7,513 bases of DNA from Zoogloeaceae bacterium (GCA_031278735.1 JAITJU010000191.1:1-7513), one strand, 5' to 3'. Shown: positions 1 through 6,419, numbered from the stretch's first letter. Program-made: numbers and translations. Notes: a model not told the origin generated them from the sequence alone.

Positions 1-2223
1 AGCTGTGCAGGTTTACCCCCCCCCCCCCCCCCCCCCGCCCGCGGGTTCAGTCGCGGAATAATCTGCGCGCTTTTAGCCTCGCTGGGCGCCGCCTCTCCGG
101 CATGGGCGCAGACGGAAGCGGAAATGGAGACCAATAAAACAGAGGAAGAAGCGGAAGCGGTCACGCTCGCCCCGCTCGTGGTCACGGGTACGCGTTATGT
201 CAACGAAGTTTCCGTCGGCGGCAAGGAACCGGCGAGGCTGCGCGAGATTCCGCAATCCGTTACGGTCATCACCAAGGAGCGCATCGAGGATCAGGGGCTG
301 AGAACTGTAGACGAGGCGCTCAACTGGATACCGGGCATCACCCTCACGCCCAATAACACGCTTGAAACCCAGTACCGTTCGCGGACTCATTCTCTGAACG
401 CGACTTACGACGGGGTTCCTGCTTACGGCTCGCTCAATGCCTTTCCACAGCTGGACCTGGCAATCTATGAGCAAATCGAGGTCTTGCGCGGCCCGGCGGG
501 TCTTTTTCAGGGGACGGGCGGCATCGGTGGAACAATCAATCTGGTGCGCAAGCGCGCGAAAAGGGAGTTTGGCGCCTCCGCCAGCATCGCCGCCGGTTCC
601 TGGGACAACTACAACACCACAGCGGACGTGACCGGCCCGCTCAACACGAGTGGTTCGCTGCGGGGGCGTCTGGTCGTCTCCGGCATCGACCGGAAGTATT
701 TCTATGACAGCACGGACACTAAAAAATACCTGGGCTACGCCACGCTGGACTGGGACATCACGCCCGCCACCACGCTGTCACTGGGCTTTGTTTCCCAGGA
801 GTCGGAAACCAGGGCGTCCTCTACGGGCCTTCCTGCGGACAGCAGTACCGGCAAACTGCTCGATCTTCCCCGCGACACCAATCTGACCACGAAATGGAGC
901 CGCTATGAATGGACAACCAAGGATTACACGGCGGAACTCGCCCATCATTTCGACAGCGGCTGGCGCGCCACCGCAAAGATATTGCGCCGCGAGCAGAATT
1001 CCAAGAACCACAACGGGCGACAGGCCAGCAGCCTGAATAGCGTCTCGAAGACTTTGACCTACCAGAGCGCCGATACGGATGGCGCCTACGAGCGGGACGC
1101 CGTGGATTTTTACGTCTCCGGCCCTTTCCGGCTGTTCGGGCAGGAACACAAGCTGCTGCTGGGGTACAACCGTGACCGCTATCTGCTTCATACGGAATAC
1201 GGATACCCCAATGGCGGCGGCTACACCAATGGCACAATTGGCGGCATACCTTTTGGCCGCCCGGATCTCGTTCCGGATTTCAGCGAGGTCAGCTATTACC
1301 TGACCGGCTACGAGACGGAGACGATCCAGTCCGGGTTTTATGGACGTTTGCAGTTGCGCCTTTTTGATCCGCTTGTCGTCATTGCTGGCGCGCGCATCAG
1401 TGACTATCGCGCGCGCAGGCGAAGCGTAGCGCCTTCCGCGCCAACGGCCTGGGTAACGAGTGCCGACAAGACCAATGACGAGGTAACGCCTTACGCGGGC
1501 CTGGTGTTTGATGTGAACAAACAGGTCTCCCTGTACGCGAGCTACAGCGACATCTTCATCCCCCTCACCAGCCAGAAGGCCGACGGCAGTGTGCTGGAGC
1601 CGGAGATCGGCGAGCAATACGAGGTTGGCGGCAAGGGGGAATTCTTCAACGGCAAACTGAATGCCACGCTCGCCTGGTTCCAGATAAACGACAAGAATCG
1701 GGCTTATCTGGACCCGGACAGCCCGGGGGGCGGCACCTGGTGGTATCTCAACGCGGGAAAGCTCGAAACCAAGGGCTGGGAAATCGAACTGGCCGGTTCT
1801 CCCGCGCCCGGATGGAACCTCCAGGGCAGCTACACTCGCCAGAAGACGCGCTATGTGAAGGATTCCACCGCGTCCCGCGTGGGCGGCCCGCTGGACGCCC
1901 AAGACCCCGAGCACATGGCCAAGTTCTGGGGCGCCTACAGTTTCGGCGGAGAAATCCTCAATGGTCTAACCCTGGGACTGGGTGCAACTTACCAGAGCAA
2001 GACCGCAGCCGGTACGACCGGCACTGCTCGCCTGCGCACACAGGGCGGCTATACGGTGGCGAACGCCTTGCTTGCCTATCGCCTCAACAAGAATCTGTTG
2101 CTCTCGCTCAATGTGAACAACCTGTTCGACAAGAAGTATTACACGCGACTGGGCGGCACATCCGTCAACACGTTCTACGGCGAGCCGCGCAACTTCCTGC
2201 TCACGCTGAGGGCAAGCTATTGA
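1..2223 (+). CDS. TonB-dependent siderophore-type outer-membrane receptor, 5' end beyond the window
   Basis: A 22-stranded outer-membrane barrel receptor that would take up a ferric siderophore or similar chelate using TonB/ExbBD energy. The frame is open from base 1. The first Met (124) is not the true start, because a signal peptide is encoded in frame just before it (37-108). Counting from the Met at 124: TonB-box-like TLAPLVVTGT at about 14-23; plug domain about 38-145, including REIPQSVTVIT and the hallmark IEVLRGPAGLFQGTGGIGGT; barrel to the end, with the C-terminal family pattern NNLFDKKYY, GEPRNFLLTLRASY and a terminal aromatic Tyr. At least 740 codons are visible, normal for the FhuE/FpvA-like siderophore receptor family. 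A 21-C run lies in frame near the 5' end and could switch expression. No start, RBS or Fur site is visible because they would lie upstream. The ligand cannot be told from sequence. The family is secure; the siderophore role is inferred. Confidence 0.93.
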   Translation, partial: SCAGLPPPPPPPARGFSRGIICALLASLGAASPAWAQTEAEMETNKTEEEAEAVTLAPLVVTGTRYVNEVSVGGKEPARLREIPQSVTVITKERIEDQGLRTVDEALNWIPGITLTPNNTLETQYRSRTHSLNATYDGVPAYGSLNAFPQLDLAIYEQIEVLRGPAGLFQGTGGIGGTINLVRKRAKREFGASASIAAGSWDNYNTTADVTGPLNTSGSLRGRLVVSGIDRKYFYDSTDTKKYLGYATLDWDITPATTLSLGFVSQESETRASSTGLPADSSTGKLLDLPRDTNLTTKWSRYEWTTKDYTAELAHHFDSGWRATAKILRREQNSKNHNGRQASSLNSVSKTLTYQSADTDGAYERDAVDFYVSGPFRLFGQEHKLLLGYNRDRYLLHTEYGYPNGGGYTNGTIGGIPFGRPDLVPDFSEVSYYLTGYETETIQSGFYGRLQLRLFDPLVVIAGARISDYRARRRSVAPSAPTAWVTSADKTNDEVTPYAGLVFDVNKQVSLYASYSDIFIPLTSQKADGSVLEPEIGEQYEVGGKGEFFNGKLNATLAWFQINDKNRAYLDPDSPGGGTWWYLNAGKLETKGWEIELAGSPAPGWNLQGSYTRQKTRYVKDSTASRVGGPLDAQDPEHMAKFWGAYSFGGEILNGLTLGLGATYQSKTAAGTTGTARLRTQGGYTVANALLAYRLNKNLLLSLNVNNLFDKKYYTRLGGTSVNTFYGEPRNFLLTLRASY
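16..36 (+). repeat. Poly-C homopolymer tract, 21 C, inside the receptor coding frame
   Basis: An unbroken run of 21 cytosines, read in the receptor frame as seven CCC proline codons. At 21 C the frame joins codons 1-15 to the signal peptide. The other two downstream frames stop at 59-61 and 135-137, so gain or loss of one or two C would truncate the product. Long mononucleotide runs near the start of surface-protein genes are classic slipped-strand phase-variation switches, for example poly-G/C in neisserial haemoglobin receptor genes. The exact length is also the part of the sequence most prone to sequencing or assembly error, and the tract is only 15 bases from the window edge. Confidence 0.9.
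37..108 (+). other. Sec signal peptide region of the receptor
   Basis: In the receptor frame these codons read ARGFSRGIICALLASLG followed by AASPAWA, then Gln. This gives a basic n-region with two Arg after the proline run, a hydrophobic core (IICALLASLGAA) and an AWA|Q signal-peptidase I site between 108 and 109. No ATG, GTG or TTG codon lies in frame between the C run and this core. The start codon must therefore be on the 5' side of the C run, which places the run inside translated sequence. The proline stretch in the n-region is unusual. Confidence 0.85.
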
Positions 2224-2225
2224 AA

Positions 2226-2231
2226 AGAGGA
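2226..2231 (+). promoter_or_regulatory. Strong Shine-Dalgarno sequence ahead of a 28-codon ORF
   Basis: AGAGGA lies 5 bases before an ATG at 2237, a better ribosome-binding arrangement than that of the downstream ABC gene, where GGA ends only 2 bases before its ATG. This suggests ribosomes load here and reach the ABC gene by coupling through the small ORF. Base match and spacing are seen directly; function is inferred. Confidence 0.45.
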
Positions 2232-2236
2232 ACGAC

Positions 2237-2323
2237 ATGAAATCCGCGTGCGCGACGGGCGCGTGGAAAGCGCGGCCTGACGAAAAAGGAAAATGGCGAA
2301 CGAACCCCTGCCCTTGCCGATGA
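2237..2323 (+). CDS. Possible 28-codon leader ORF overlapping the first ABC transporter gene
   Basis: This ORF starts 13 bases after the receptor stop, has a well-placed AGAGGA, and reads MKSACATGAWKARPDEKGK then WRTNPCPCR. It ends at 2321-2323, overlapping the ABC start at 2293 by 31 bases in another frame. It has no recognisable domain, signal peptide or membrane segment; three Cys and many basic residues are the only features. The likeliest role, if translated, is translational coupling of receptor and transporter. It may also be a chance ORF in GC-rich DNA. In the receptor frame the same stretch reads EIRVRDGRVESAA before a stop at 2278-2280, which looks protein-like, so the junction may hold a gene remnant instead. 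Confidence 0.22.
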   Translation: MKSACATGAWKARPDEKGKWRTNPCPCR

Positions 2324-4065
2324 ACCCATCGCTTGCCGTCGTCAGCGAAACGCGCGAGGCGGGGCCGCCGCTGACGCGCGAATGGCTGGCGCTGGTCTGG
2401 CGGCGGCTGCTCTTTCCCTATTGGGTTTCGGACGATCGCTGGCGCGGACGCGGGTTGCTGGCAATCATCATCGCGCTCGACTGCGCGGGCACTTATCTGG
2501 CGATACGGGTCTCCTACTGGCAACGCGATTACTGGGACGCGCTGGCGGCGCGCAACGTCAATGCCTTCTGGAATCTGATGCTGTTTTTCATCGTCATCAT
2601 CTGTTTTGGCTCGGTGTTCGGCGCCGCGCGCACCTGGTTTTATCAGGCGCTGGAAATGCGCTGGCGAAACTGGATGACCGATGTCTTTCTCCATCGCTGG
2701 CTGGACGAAAAAGCGTATTACCGCATTGCCCGCAGCGGCGGCGCCGACAACCCGGATCAGCGCATCGGCGAAGACCTGCGAATGATGGCAAGCGATAGCC
2801 TGCGTTTGTCGCTGGGGCTTTTGAGCAATGTCATTCAATTGTTTTCTTACGCGGTAATCGTCTGGAACCTTTCCGGCAGCCTCGCTTTTGCGCTGGGAGG
2901 CATTTCTGTTGAAATCCCCGGCTATATGCTGTGGATCGCGTTGATCTACGCGGCGGGCAACACCTGGCTTCTGGAAAAGATCGGCCATCCGCTGGTGCAT
3001 GCGGATTACTGGCAGCAACGTTACGAGGCGCATTTCCGTTTTCTGATGATGCGCGTGCGCGAAAACGCCGAACAGATCGCCTTTTATTCCGGCGGGCGCG
3101 CGGAAACAACACGGCTTTCCGGCGCGTTCCGCTCAATCCGGGAAAACTGGCGGCGCATCATGAATTACAAACTGCGCGTTTCTTTCTTTTACGAGGCTTA
3201 TATGGAGATTGCTGCTTATCTGCCGCTCTTCATCATGGCGCCGCGCTATTTCGCGGGGCTGCTCACCCTGGGCGCGTTACAACAACTGAACCAGGCTTTT
3301 GGCCGGGTGCGGATGATACTTTCGTGGTTCATTTTCTCCTACCAGAGTTTGGCGCTTCTACGCTCGGTATTTCACCGCCTGCTCGAATTCGACGCGGCAA
3401 CGCAGGCGCAAGAGGCGGGCGAAATCGCCGTGACGCGCAGCATCTGGCCGGATCGCCTCGTCATTCACGCGCTGGACTTGCATCTGCCCAATGGCGAGCG
3501 CCTCGCGCGCATCGACGCGCTGAACATCCGCGCGGGCGAACGCTGGCTGATACGGGGGCCTTCGGGCGCGGGCAAAAGCACCTTGTTGCGCGCGCTGGCC
3601 GGACTCTGGCCGCACGGAAAGGGCGAAATCGCCTTGCCGGACGGCGCGAAGATGTTCCTGCCGCAGCAAAGCTACCTGCCGGTTGGCTCGCTGCGCGAGT
3701 GCCTGTGCTACCCCGGAGACGCGCAATGGTTCGGCACGCGCGCGTGCATCGAGGTTTTGCGCGCAGTCAGGCTGGAAGCGTTGACCGATCATCTGGATGA
3801 ACACGATCAATGGGACAAGCGCCTCTCGCCCGGCGAACAGCAGCGCCTCGCGTTTGCGCGCGTCTTGTTGCATAAACCGGCGTGGCTCTTTCTCGATGAG
3901 TCCACGGCCTCGCTCGACCCCGCCAACGAAGCGGCAATGTATCGCTTGACGGCGGAATGCCTGCCCGACACGGCCATTGTGAGCGTCGCGCATCGGGAGA
4001 GCGTGACCGCTTTTCACGACAGAATGCTGGACATGGGGCGCGGAGATGGCGGGGATGCCTGCTGA
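2293..4065 (+). CDS. SbmA/BacA/YddA-type ABC transporter, fused permease and ATPase (first copy)
   Basis: A 590-residue half-transporter with membrane and nucleotide-binding domains in one chain, the architecture of E. coli YddA, mycobacterial Rv1819c and eukaryotic ABCD proteins. It would work as a dimer in the inner membrane. Hydrophobic segments lie near residues 54-74, 94-112, 174-194, 208-226 and 301-316. The EAA-like segment NAEQIAFYSGGRAE (about 258-271) is typical of this family. ATPase motifs: Walker A GPSGAGKST from 422 with Lys428, Q-loop Gln458, signature LSPGEQ from 511 (a family variant of LSGGQ), Walker B WLFLDE ending Asp535-Glu536, D-loop SLD at 540-542, switch His567. All catalytic residues are present. 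Relatives import cobalamin, bleomycin or antimicrobial peptides; the substrate here is unknown. ATG 2293 is preceded by AAGGA at only 2 bases; Met10 (2320) is an alternative start. It sits 69 bp after the receptor and overlaps its paralogue by 20 bp. Confidence 0.93.
   Translation: MANEPLPLPMNPSLAVVSETREAGPPLTREWLALVWRRLLFPYWVSDDRWRGRGLLAIIIALDCAGTYLAIRVSYWQRDYWDALAARNVNAFWNLMLFFIVIICFGSVFGAARTWFYQALEMRWRNWMTDVFLHRWLDEKAYYRIARSGGADNPDQRIGEDLRMMASDSLRLSLGLLSNVIQLFSYAVIVWNLSGSLAFALGGISVEIPGYMLWIALIYAAGNTWLLEKIGHPLVHADYWQQRYEAHFRFLMMRVRENAEQIAFYSGGRAETTRLSGAFRSIRENWRRIMNYKLRVSFFYEAYMEIAAYLPLFIMAPRYFAGLLTLGALQQLNQAFGRVRMILSWFIFSYQSLALLRSVFHRLLEFDAATQAQEAGEIAVTRSIWPDRLVIHALDLHLPNGERLARIDALNIRAGERWLIRGPSGAGKSTLLRALAGLWPHGKGEIALPDGAKMFLPQQSYLPVGSLRECLCYPGDAQWFGTRACIEVLRAVRLEALTDHLDEHDQWDKRLSPGEQQRLAFARVLLHKPAWLFLDESTASLDPANEAAMYRLTAECLPDTAIVSVAHRESVTAFHDRMLDMGRGDGGDAC
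2675..2726 (+). repeat. 52-bp perfect repeat, copy in the first ABC gene
   Basis: This block is identical base for base to 4425-4476 at an offset of 1750 bp, the spacing of the two ABC genes. It encodes the DVFLHRWLDEKAYYRI region after the second membrane segment. Identity at third codon positions as well shows a fairly recent duplication or gene conversion rather than protein constraint alone. Other shorter identical blocks occur around Walker A, for example 34 bp in the segment encoding LLRALAGLWPHG. Confidence 0.9.
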
Positions 4066-5818
4066 TCCCGCGACGACGCCGCTGAACCCGGCCCCGCCCG
4101 TCACGGGCGGCGGACAGCCTTCGTCCTGGCGCGAATGGCTTGCTTGCGCCTGGCGTCTGATTTTGCCCTACTGGATTTCGGAAGACCGCTGGCGCGGGCG
4201 CGGGCTGCTGGCGATCATCATCGGGATCGATCTGGCGCAAACGTATTTTTCCGTGCGTCTTTCGTACTGGCACCGCAATTACTGGGATGCCCTGGAATCG
4301 CACAACGTCGGCGCCTTCTGGGATTTGCTGTGGGTTTACATCTTCATCATGTGTTTCTGGTCGGTGTTCTCGACCCTGCGCATCTGGTTTTTTCAGGCGC
4401 TGGAAATGCGCTGGCGCGCCTGGCTGACCGATGTCTTTCTCCATCGCTGGCTGGACGAAAAAGCGTATTACCGCATCAACCGCTCCGGCAGCATCGACAA
4501 TCCGGATCAGCGCATCGGCGAAGATCTGCAAATGATGGCTCATGACAGCCTGCGCCTGTCGCTGGGGTTCATCGCAAACCTGACCGGTCTGGTCTCCCAT
4601 GCGGCGATCGTCTGGAATCTTTCCGGCAGCCTCGCTCTCGCGCTGGGCGGCGTCTCGCTCGAAATCCCCGGTTATATGTTGTGGGTGGCGGTCATCTACG
4701 CGCTGGGCGGCACCTGGCTGCTGGAAAAAATCGGCCATCCGCTTGTGCGCGCCGATTATCACCAGCAGCGTTGCGAGGCGCATTTCCGTTTCCTGATGGT
4801 GCGCGTGCGCGAAAACGCCGAACAGATCGCCTTCTATTCCGGCGCCCGCGCGGAAACCGTGCGCCTTTCCGCCACGTTCAGGGCAATCCGCGAGAACTGG
4901 CGGCGCGTCATGGACTACACGAAACGCATCACATTGTTTCATGAAGCCTATGCCGAAATCGGCTCGTATTTGCCGCTGCTCATCATCGGGCCGCGCTATT
5001 TCGCCGGACTGATTACCCTGGGCGCGGTGCAGCAATTGACGCAGGCGGTCAACCGGGTGCGCATCGCGCTCTCGTGGTTTATTTCCTCCTACAAGAGCCT
5101 GGCGCTTCTGCGCGCGGTATTCCGGCGTCTGATCGAATTCGACGCGGCAATGAAAATGCGGGAAGCGGGCGGCATCCGCCTTGCGCAAAACACTCAATCC
5201 AATAGCCTTGCCATTCACGCGCTGGATTTGCGTCTGCCCAATGGCGAAAAACTTGCGCGCATTGACGCGCTGAATATCCGTGCCGGGGAACGCTGGCTGA
5301 TACGGGGGCATTCCGGCGCGGGCAAAAGCACCCTGTTGCGCGCGCTGGCCGGACTCTGGCCGCACGGCGAAGGCGAAATCGCCTTGCCGGAGGGCGCGAA
5401 GATGTTTCTGCCGCAGAGAAGCTATTTCCCTATCGGTTCCTTGCGCGAGTGTCTGTGCTATCCAGATGATGGGCAGTGGTTCGGCATGGGCGAGTGCATC
5501 GAAGCCCTGCAAGCGGTGAAGCTGACGCATCTGATTGAGCGCCTGGAAGAACACGACAACTGGGACAAACTCCTCTCGCCCGGCGAACAGCAGCGTCTCG
5601 CCTTCGCGCGCGTTTTGCTGCATGAACCGGACTGGCTCTTTCTCGATGAATCCACCGCTTCGCTCGACCCCGCCAACGAAGCCGCAATGTATCGTCTGGT
5701 GCGGGAACGGCTGCCCAATGCGACCATTGTCAGCGTCGCCCACCGGGAGAGCGTCGCCGCCTTCCATGACCGGGCGCTGGATTTGGGCGCGGCCAGCGCC
5801 TTGGCGCTTGCCGCATGA
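4046..5818 (+). CDS. SbmA/BacA/YddA-type ABC transporter, fused permease and ATPase (second copy)
   Basis: A tandem paralogue of the preceding gene, also 590 residues, and about 70% identical by eye (not computed). It has the same layout: hydrophobic segments near residues 56-72, 92-110, 174-192 and 207-225; EAA-like NAEQIAFYSGARAE at about 257-270; Walker A GHSGAGKST from 421 with Lys427; Q-loop PQRSYF; signature LSPGEQ from 510; Walker B WLFLDE; D-loop SLD; switch His in SVAHRES. Both copies keep all ATPase residues, so neither looks degenerate. They could form a heterodimer or separate homodimers with different substrate ranges. Divergence is concentrated in the N-terminal tail and membrane segments, where substrate would be handled. 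The ATG at 4046 directly abuts GGAG (4042-4045); Met4 at 4055, 9 bases after that GGAG, may be the real start. Translation is probably coupled to the first copy by the 20-bp overlap. No terminator hairpin is seen after it. Confidence 0.93.
   Translation: MAGMPADPATTPLNPAPPVTGGGQPSSWREWLACAWRLILPYWISEDRWRGRGLLAIIIGIDLAQTYFSVRLSYWHRNYWDALESHNVGAFWDLLWVYIFIMCFWSVFSTLRIWFFQALEMRWRAWLTDVFLHRWLDEKAYYRINRSGSIDNPDQRIGEDLQMMAHDSLRLSLGFIANLTGLVSHAAIVWNLSGSLALALGGVSLEIPGYMLWVAVIYALGGTWLLEKIGHPLVRADYHQQRCEAHFRFLMVRVRENAEQIAFYSGARAETVRLSATFRAIRENWRRVMDYTKRITLFHEAYAEIGSYLPLLIIGPRYFAGLITLGAVQQLTQAVNRVRIALSWFISSYKSLALLRAVFRRLIEFDAAMKMREAGGIRLAQNTQSNSLAIHALDLRLPNGEKLARIDALNIRAGERWLIRGHSGAGKSTLLRALAGLWPHGEGEIALPEGAKMFLPQRSYFPIGSLRECLCYPDDGQWFGMGECIEALQAVKLTHLIERLEEHDNWDKLLSPGEQQRLAFARVLLHEPDWLFLDESTASLDPANEAAMYRLVRERLPNATIVSVAHRESVAAFHDRALDLGAASALALAA
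4425..4476 (+). repeat. 52-bp perfect repeat, copy in the second ABC gene
   Basis: The partner of 2675-2726, in the same codon phase and encoding the same residues. Direct repeats at this spacing are substrates for homologous recombination, which would delete 1750 bp and leave one in-frame hybrid transporter. Confidence 0.9.
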
Positions 5819-5856
5819 ACAGGCATAATCAGCATAAGCATATCAACGATAAGTCT

Positions 5857-5887
5857 TTGACTTTAAAGTCGGCTTCAAGGCTAACTT
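5857..5887 (+). promoter_or_regulatory. MerR-type promoter and operator for the regulator-ATPase operon
   Basis: A -35 element TTGACT (5857-5862) and a -10-like TAACTT (5882-5887) are separated by 19 bp. An over-long 19-20-bp spacer is the hallmark of promoters that MerR-family activators untwist. Between them lies an imperfect dyad: about 7 of 11 positions match between ACTTTAAAGTC and the reverse complement of GGCTTCAAGGC. A perfect 12-bp palindrome, GACTTTAAAGTC (5859-5870), covers the left half. Transcription would start near 5893-5896, giving a leader of about 40 bases. The promoter faces the regulator gene, so the regulator would control its own operon. The -10 is a weak match, as expected for an activated promoter. 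Confidence 0.65.
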
Positions 5888-5921
5888 TCATGTTTCCAAC
5901 GTATTTTCAACCCCGGCTTGT

Positions 5922-5925
5922 GGAG
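5922..5925 (+). promoter_or_regulatory. Shine-Dalgarno sequence for the MerR-family gene
   Basis: GGAG lies 8 bases before GTG 5934 and 11 bases before ATG 5937. This spacing favours the GTG. The start area is a run of four start-type codons, GTG ATG ATG ATG (5934-5945), so the exact N-terminus is uncertain by up to three residues. Confidence 0.5.
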
Positions 5926-5933
5926 TCTTTCTT

Positions 5934-6419
5934 GTGATGATGATGCACGCGCTTGACAATGGCGTCGCGGTCCGTCCCATATCGATCGGGATACTGGCCA
6001 GAACGACCGGCGTTCCGACGAGCACCTTGCGTTATTATGAACGCGAAGGACTGCTGCCGCGTCCGCTGCGCGGCGCTTCCGGCTACCGCGAATACGACGG
6101 CGGAGACGCCGTGAGGCAGGTGCATTTCATTCTGCGCGCGAAAGACCTGGGGTTCAGTCTGGAAGAAATCGCCGATCTGTTGAATCTTTCCGCCGACGCG
6201 GAATCCGGCGTGGCAGGCGTGAAGGCGCGCGCCAGTCGGCGTCTTGCCGAAATCGAGGGGCAGATCGCGCGCCTCGAAAGCATCCGCGCCCGGCTTGCCA
6301 GTCTGGTGGCGGCGTGTCCGGGGCACGGCCCGCTGGAATGTTGCCCGATACTTTCCGCGATCCGCGATGGGGACAGTGCTTCGGCCTGCGCCTGCGCGCA
6401 GACGCCCCAACGATTCTGA
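5934..6419 (+). CDS. MerR-family metal-responsive transcriptional activator, CueR-like
   Basis: A cytoplasmic DNA-binding metal sensor of 161 residues. The N-terminal winged helix-turn-helix reads ISIGILARTTGVPTSTLRYYEREGLLP (residues 16-42), followed by the wing with GYREY (50-54) and the family segment AKDLGFSLEEIADLLNL (69-85). The dimerisation helix spans about 95-126. The metal-binding loop is CPGHGPLECCPIL, with Cys128, Cys136 and Cys137, followed by a CAC tail (Cys152, Cys154). CueR-type Cu(I) sensors use two loop cysteines of the form C-x7-C-P-I, which fits here. The Cys at the start of the dimerisation helix that MerR, ZntR and PbrR use (their Cys79 or equivalent) is absent, with Val or Gly there, arguing for a monovalent metal such as Cu(I) over Zn, Pb or Hg. 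The neighbouring CopA-like ATPase supports this. Its promoter has the 19-bp spacer typical of its class. Family is certain; copper is an inference. Confidence 0.92.
   Translation: MMMMHALDNGVAVRPISIGILARTTGVPTSTLRYYEREGLLPRPLRGASGYREYDGGDAVRQVHFILRAKDLGFSLEEIADLLNLSADAESGVAGVKARASRRLAEIEGQIARLESIRARLASLVAACPGHGPLECCPILSAIRDGDSASACACAQTPQRF

Noticed and set aside
778..1914. A 378-codon open frame on the minus strand across the receptor
   Set aside because: It is antisense to a well-supported receptor barrel, with no domain, RBS or promoter of its own.
124..2223. ATG at 124 as the receptor start
   Set aside because: It would remove the clear in-frame signal peptide at 37-108 that any outer-membrane receptor needs, and no good RBS stands before it.
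1966..3033. A 355-codon minus-strand frame across the receptor-ABC junction
   Set aside because: It spans two strongly supported genes on the other strand and gives a low-complexity, Arg/Gln-rich translation with no family resemblance.
3823..3840. LSPGEQ in place of LSGGQ as a sign of a dead ATPase
   Set aside because: This variant is typical of the YddA/SbmA-related fused family, and Walker A, Walker B Glu, Q-loop and switch His are all present in both copies.
3767..5767. A 666-codon open frame on the minus strand across the second ABC gene
   Set aside because: It lies antisense to a gene with intact ABC motifs. Its translation has no recognisable domain and repeats with the tandem ABC genes. 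High GC and biased third positions explain the lack of stops.
1..5818. A methanobactin or chalkophore cluster
   Set aside because: No precursor peptide, MbnB/MbnC-like enzyme or other biosynthetic gene is visible, and the receptor resembles the general siderophore class.
5819..5856. A terminator or Fur box between the ABC gene and the MerR promoter
   Set aside because: Only tiny inverted matches (TATC-AAC-GATA) and three GCATA words are present. There is no GC-rich stem followed by T run and no convincing match to a Fur dyad.
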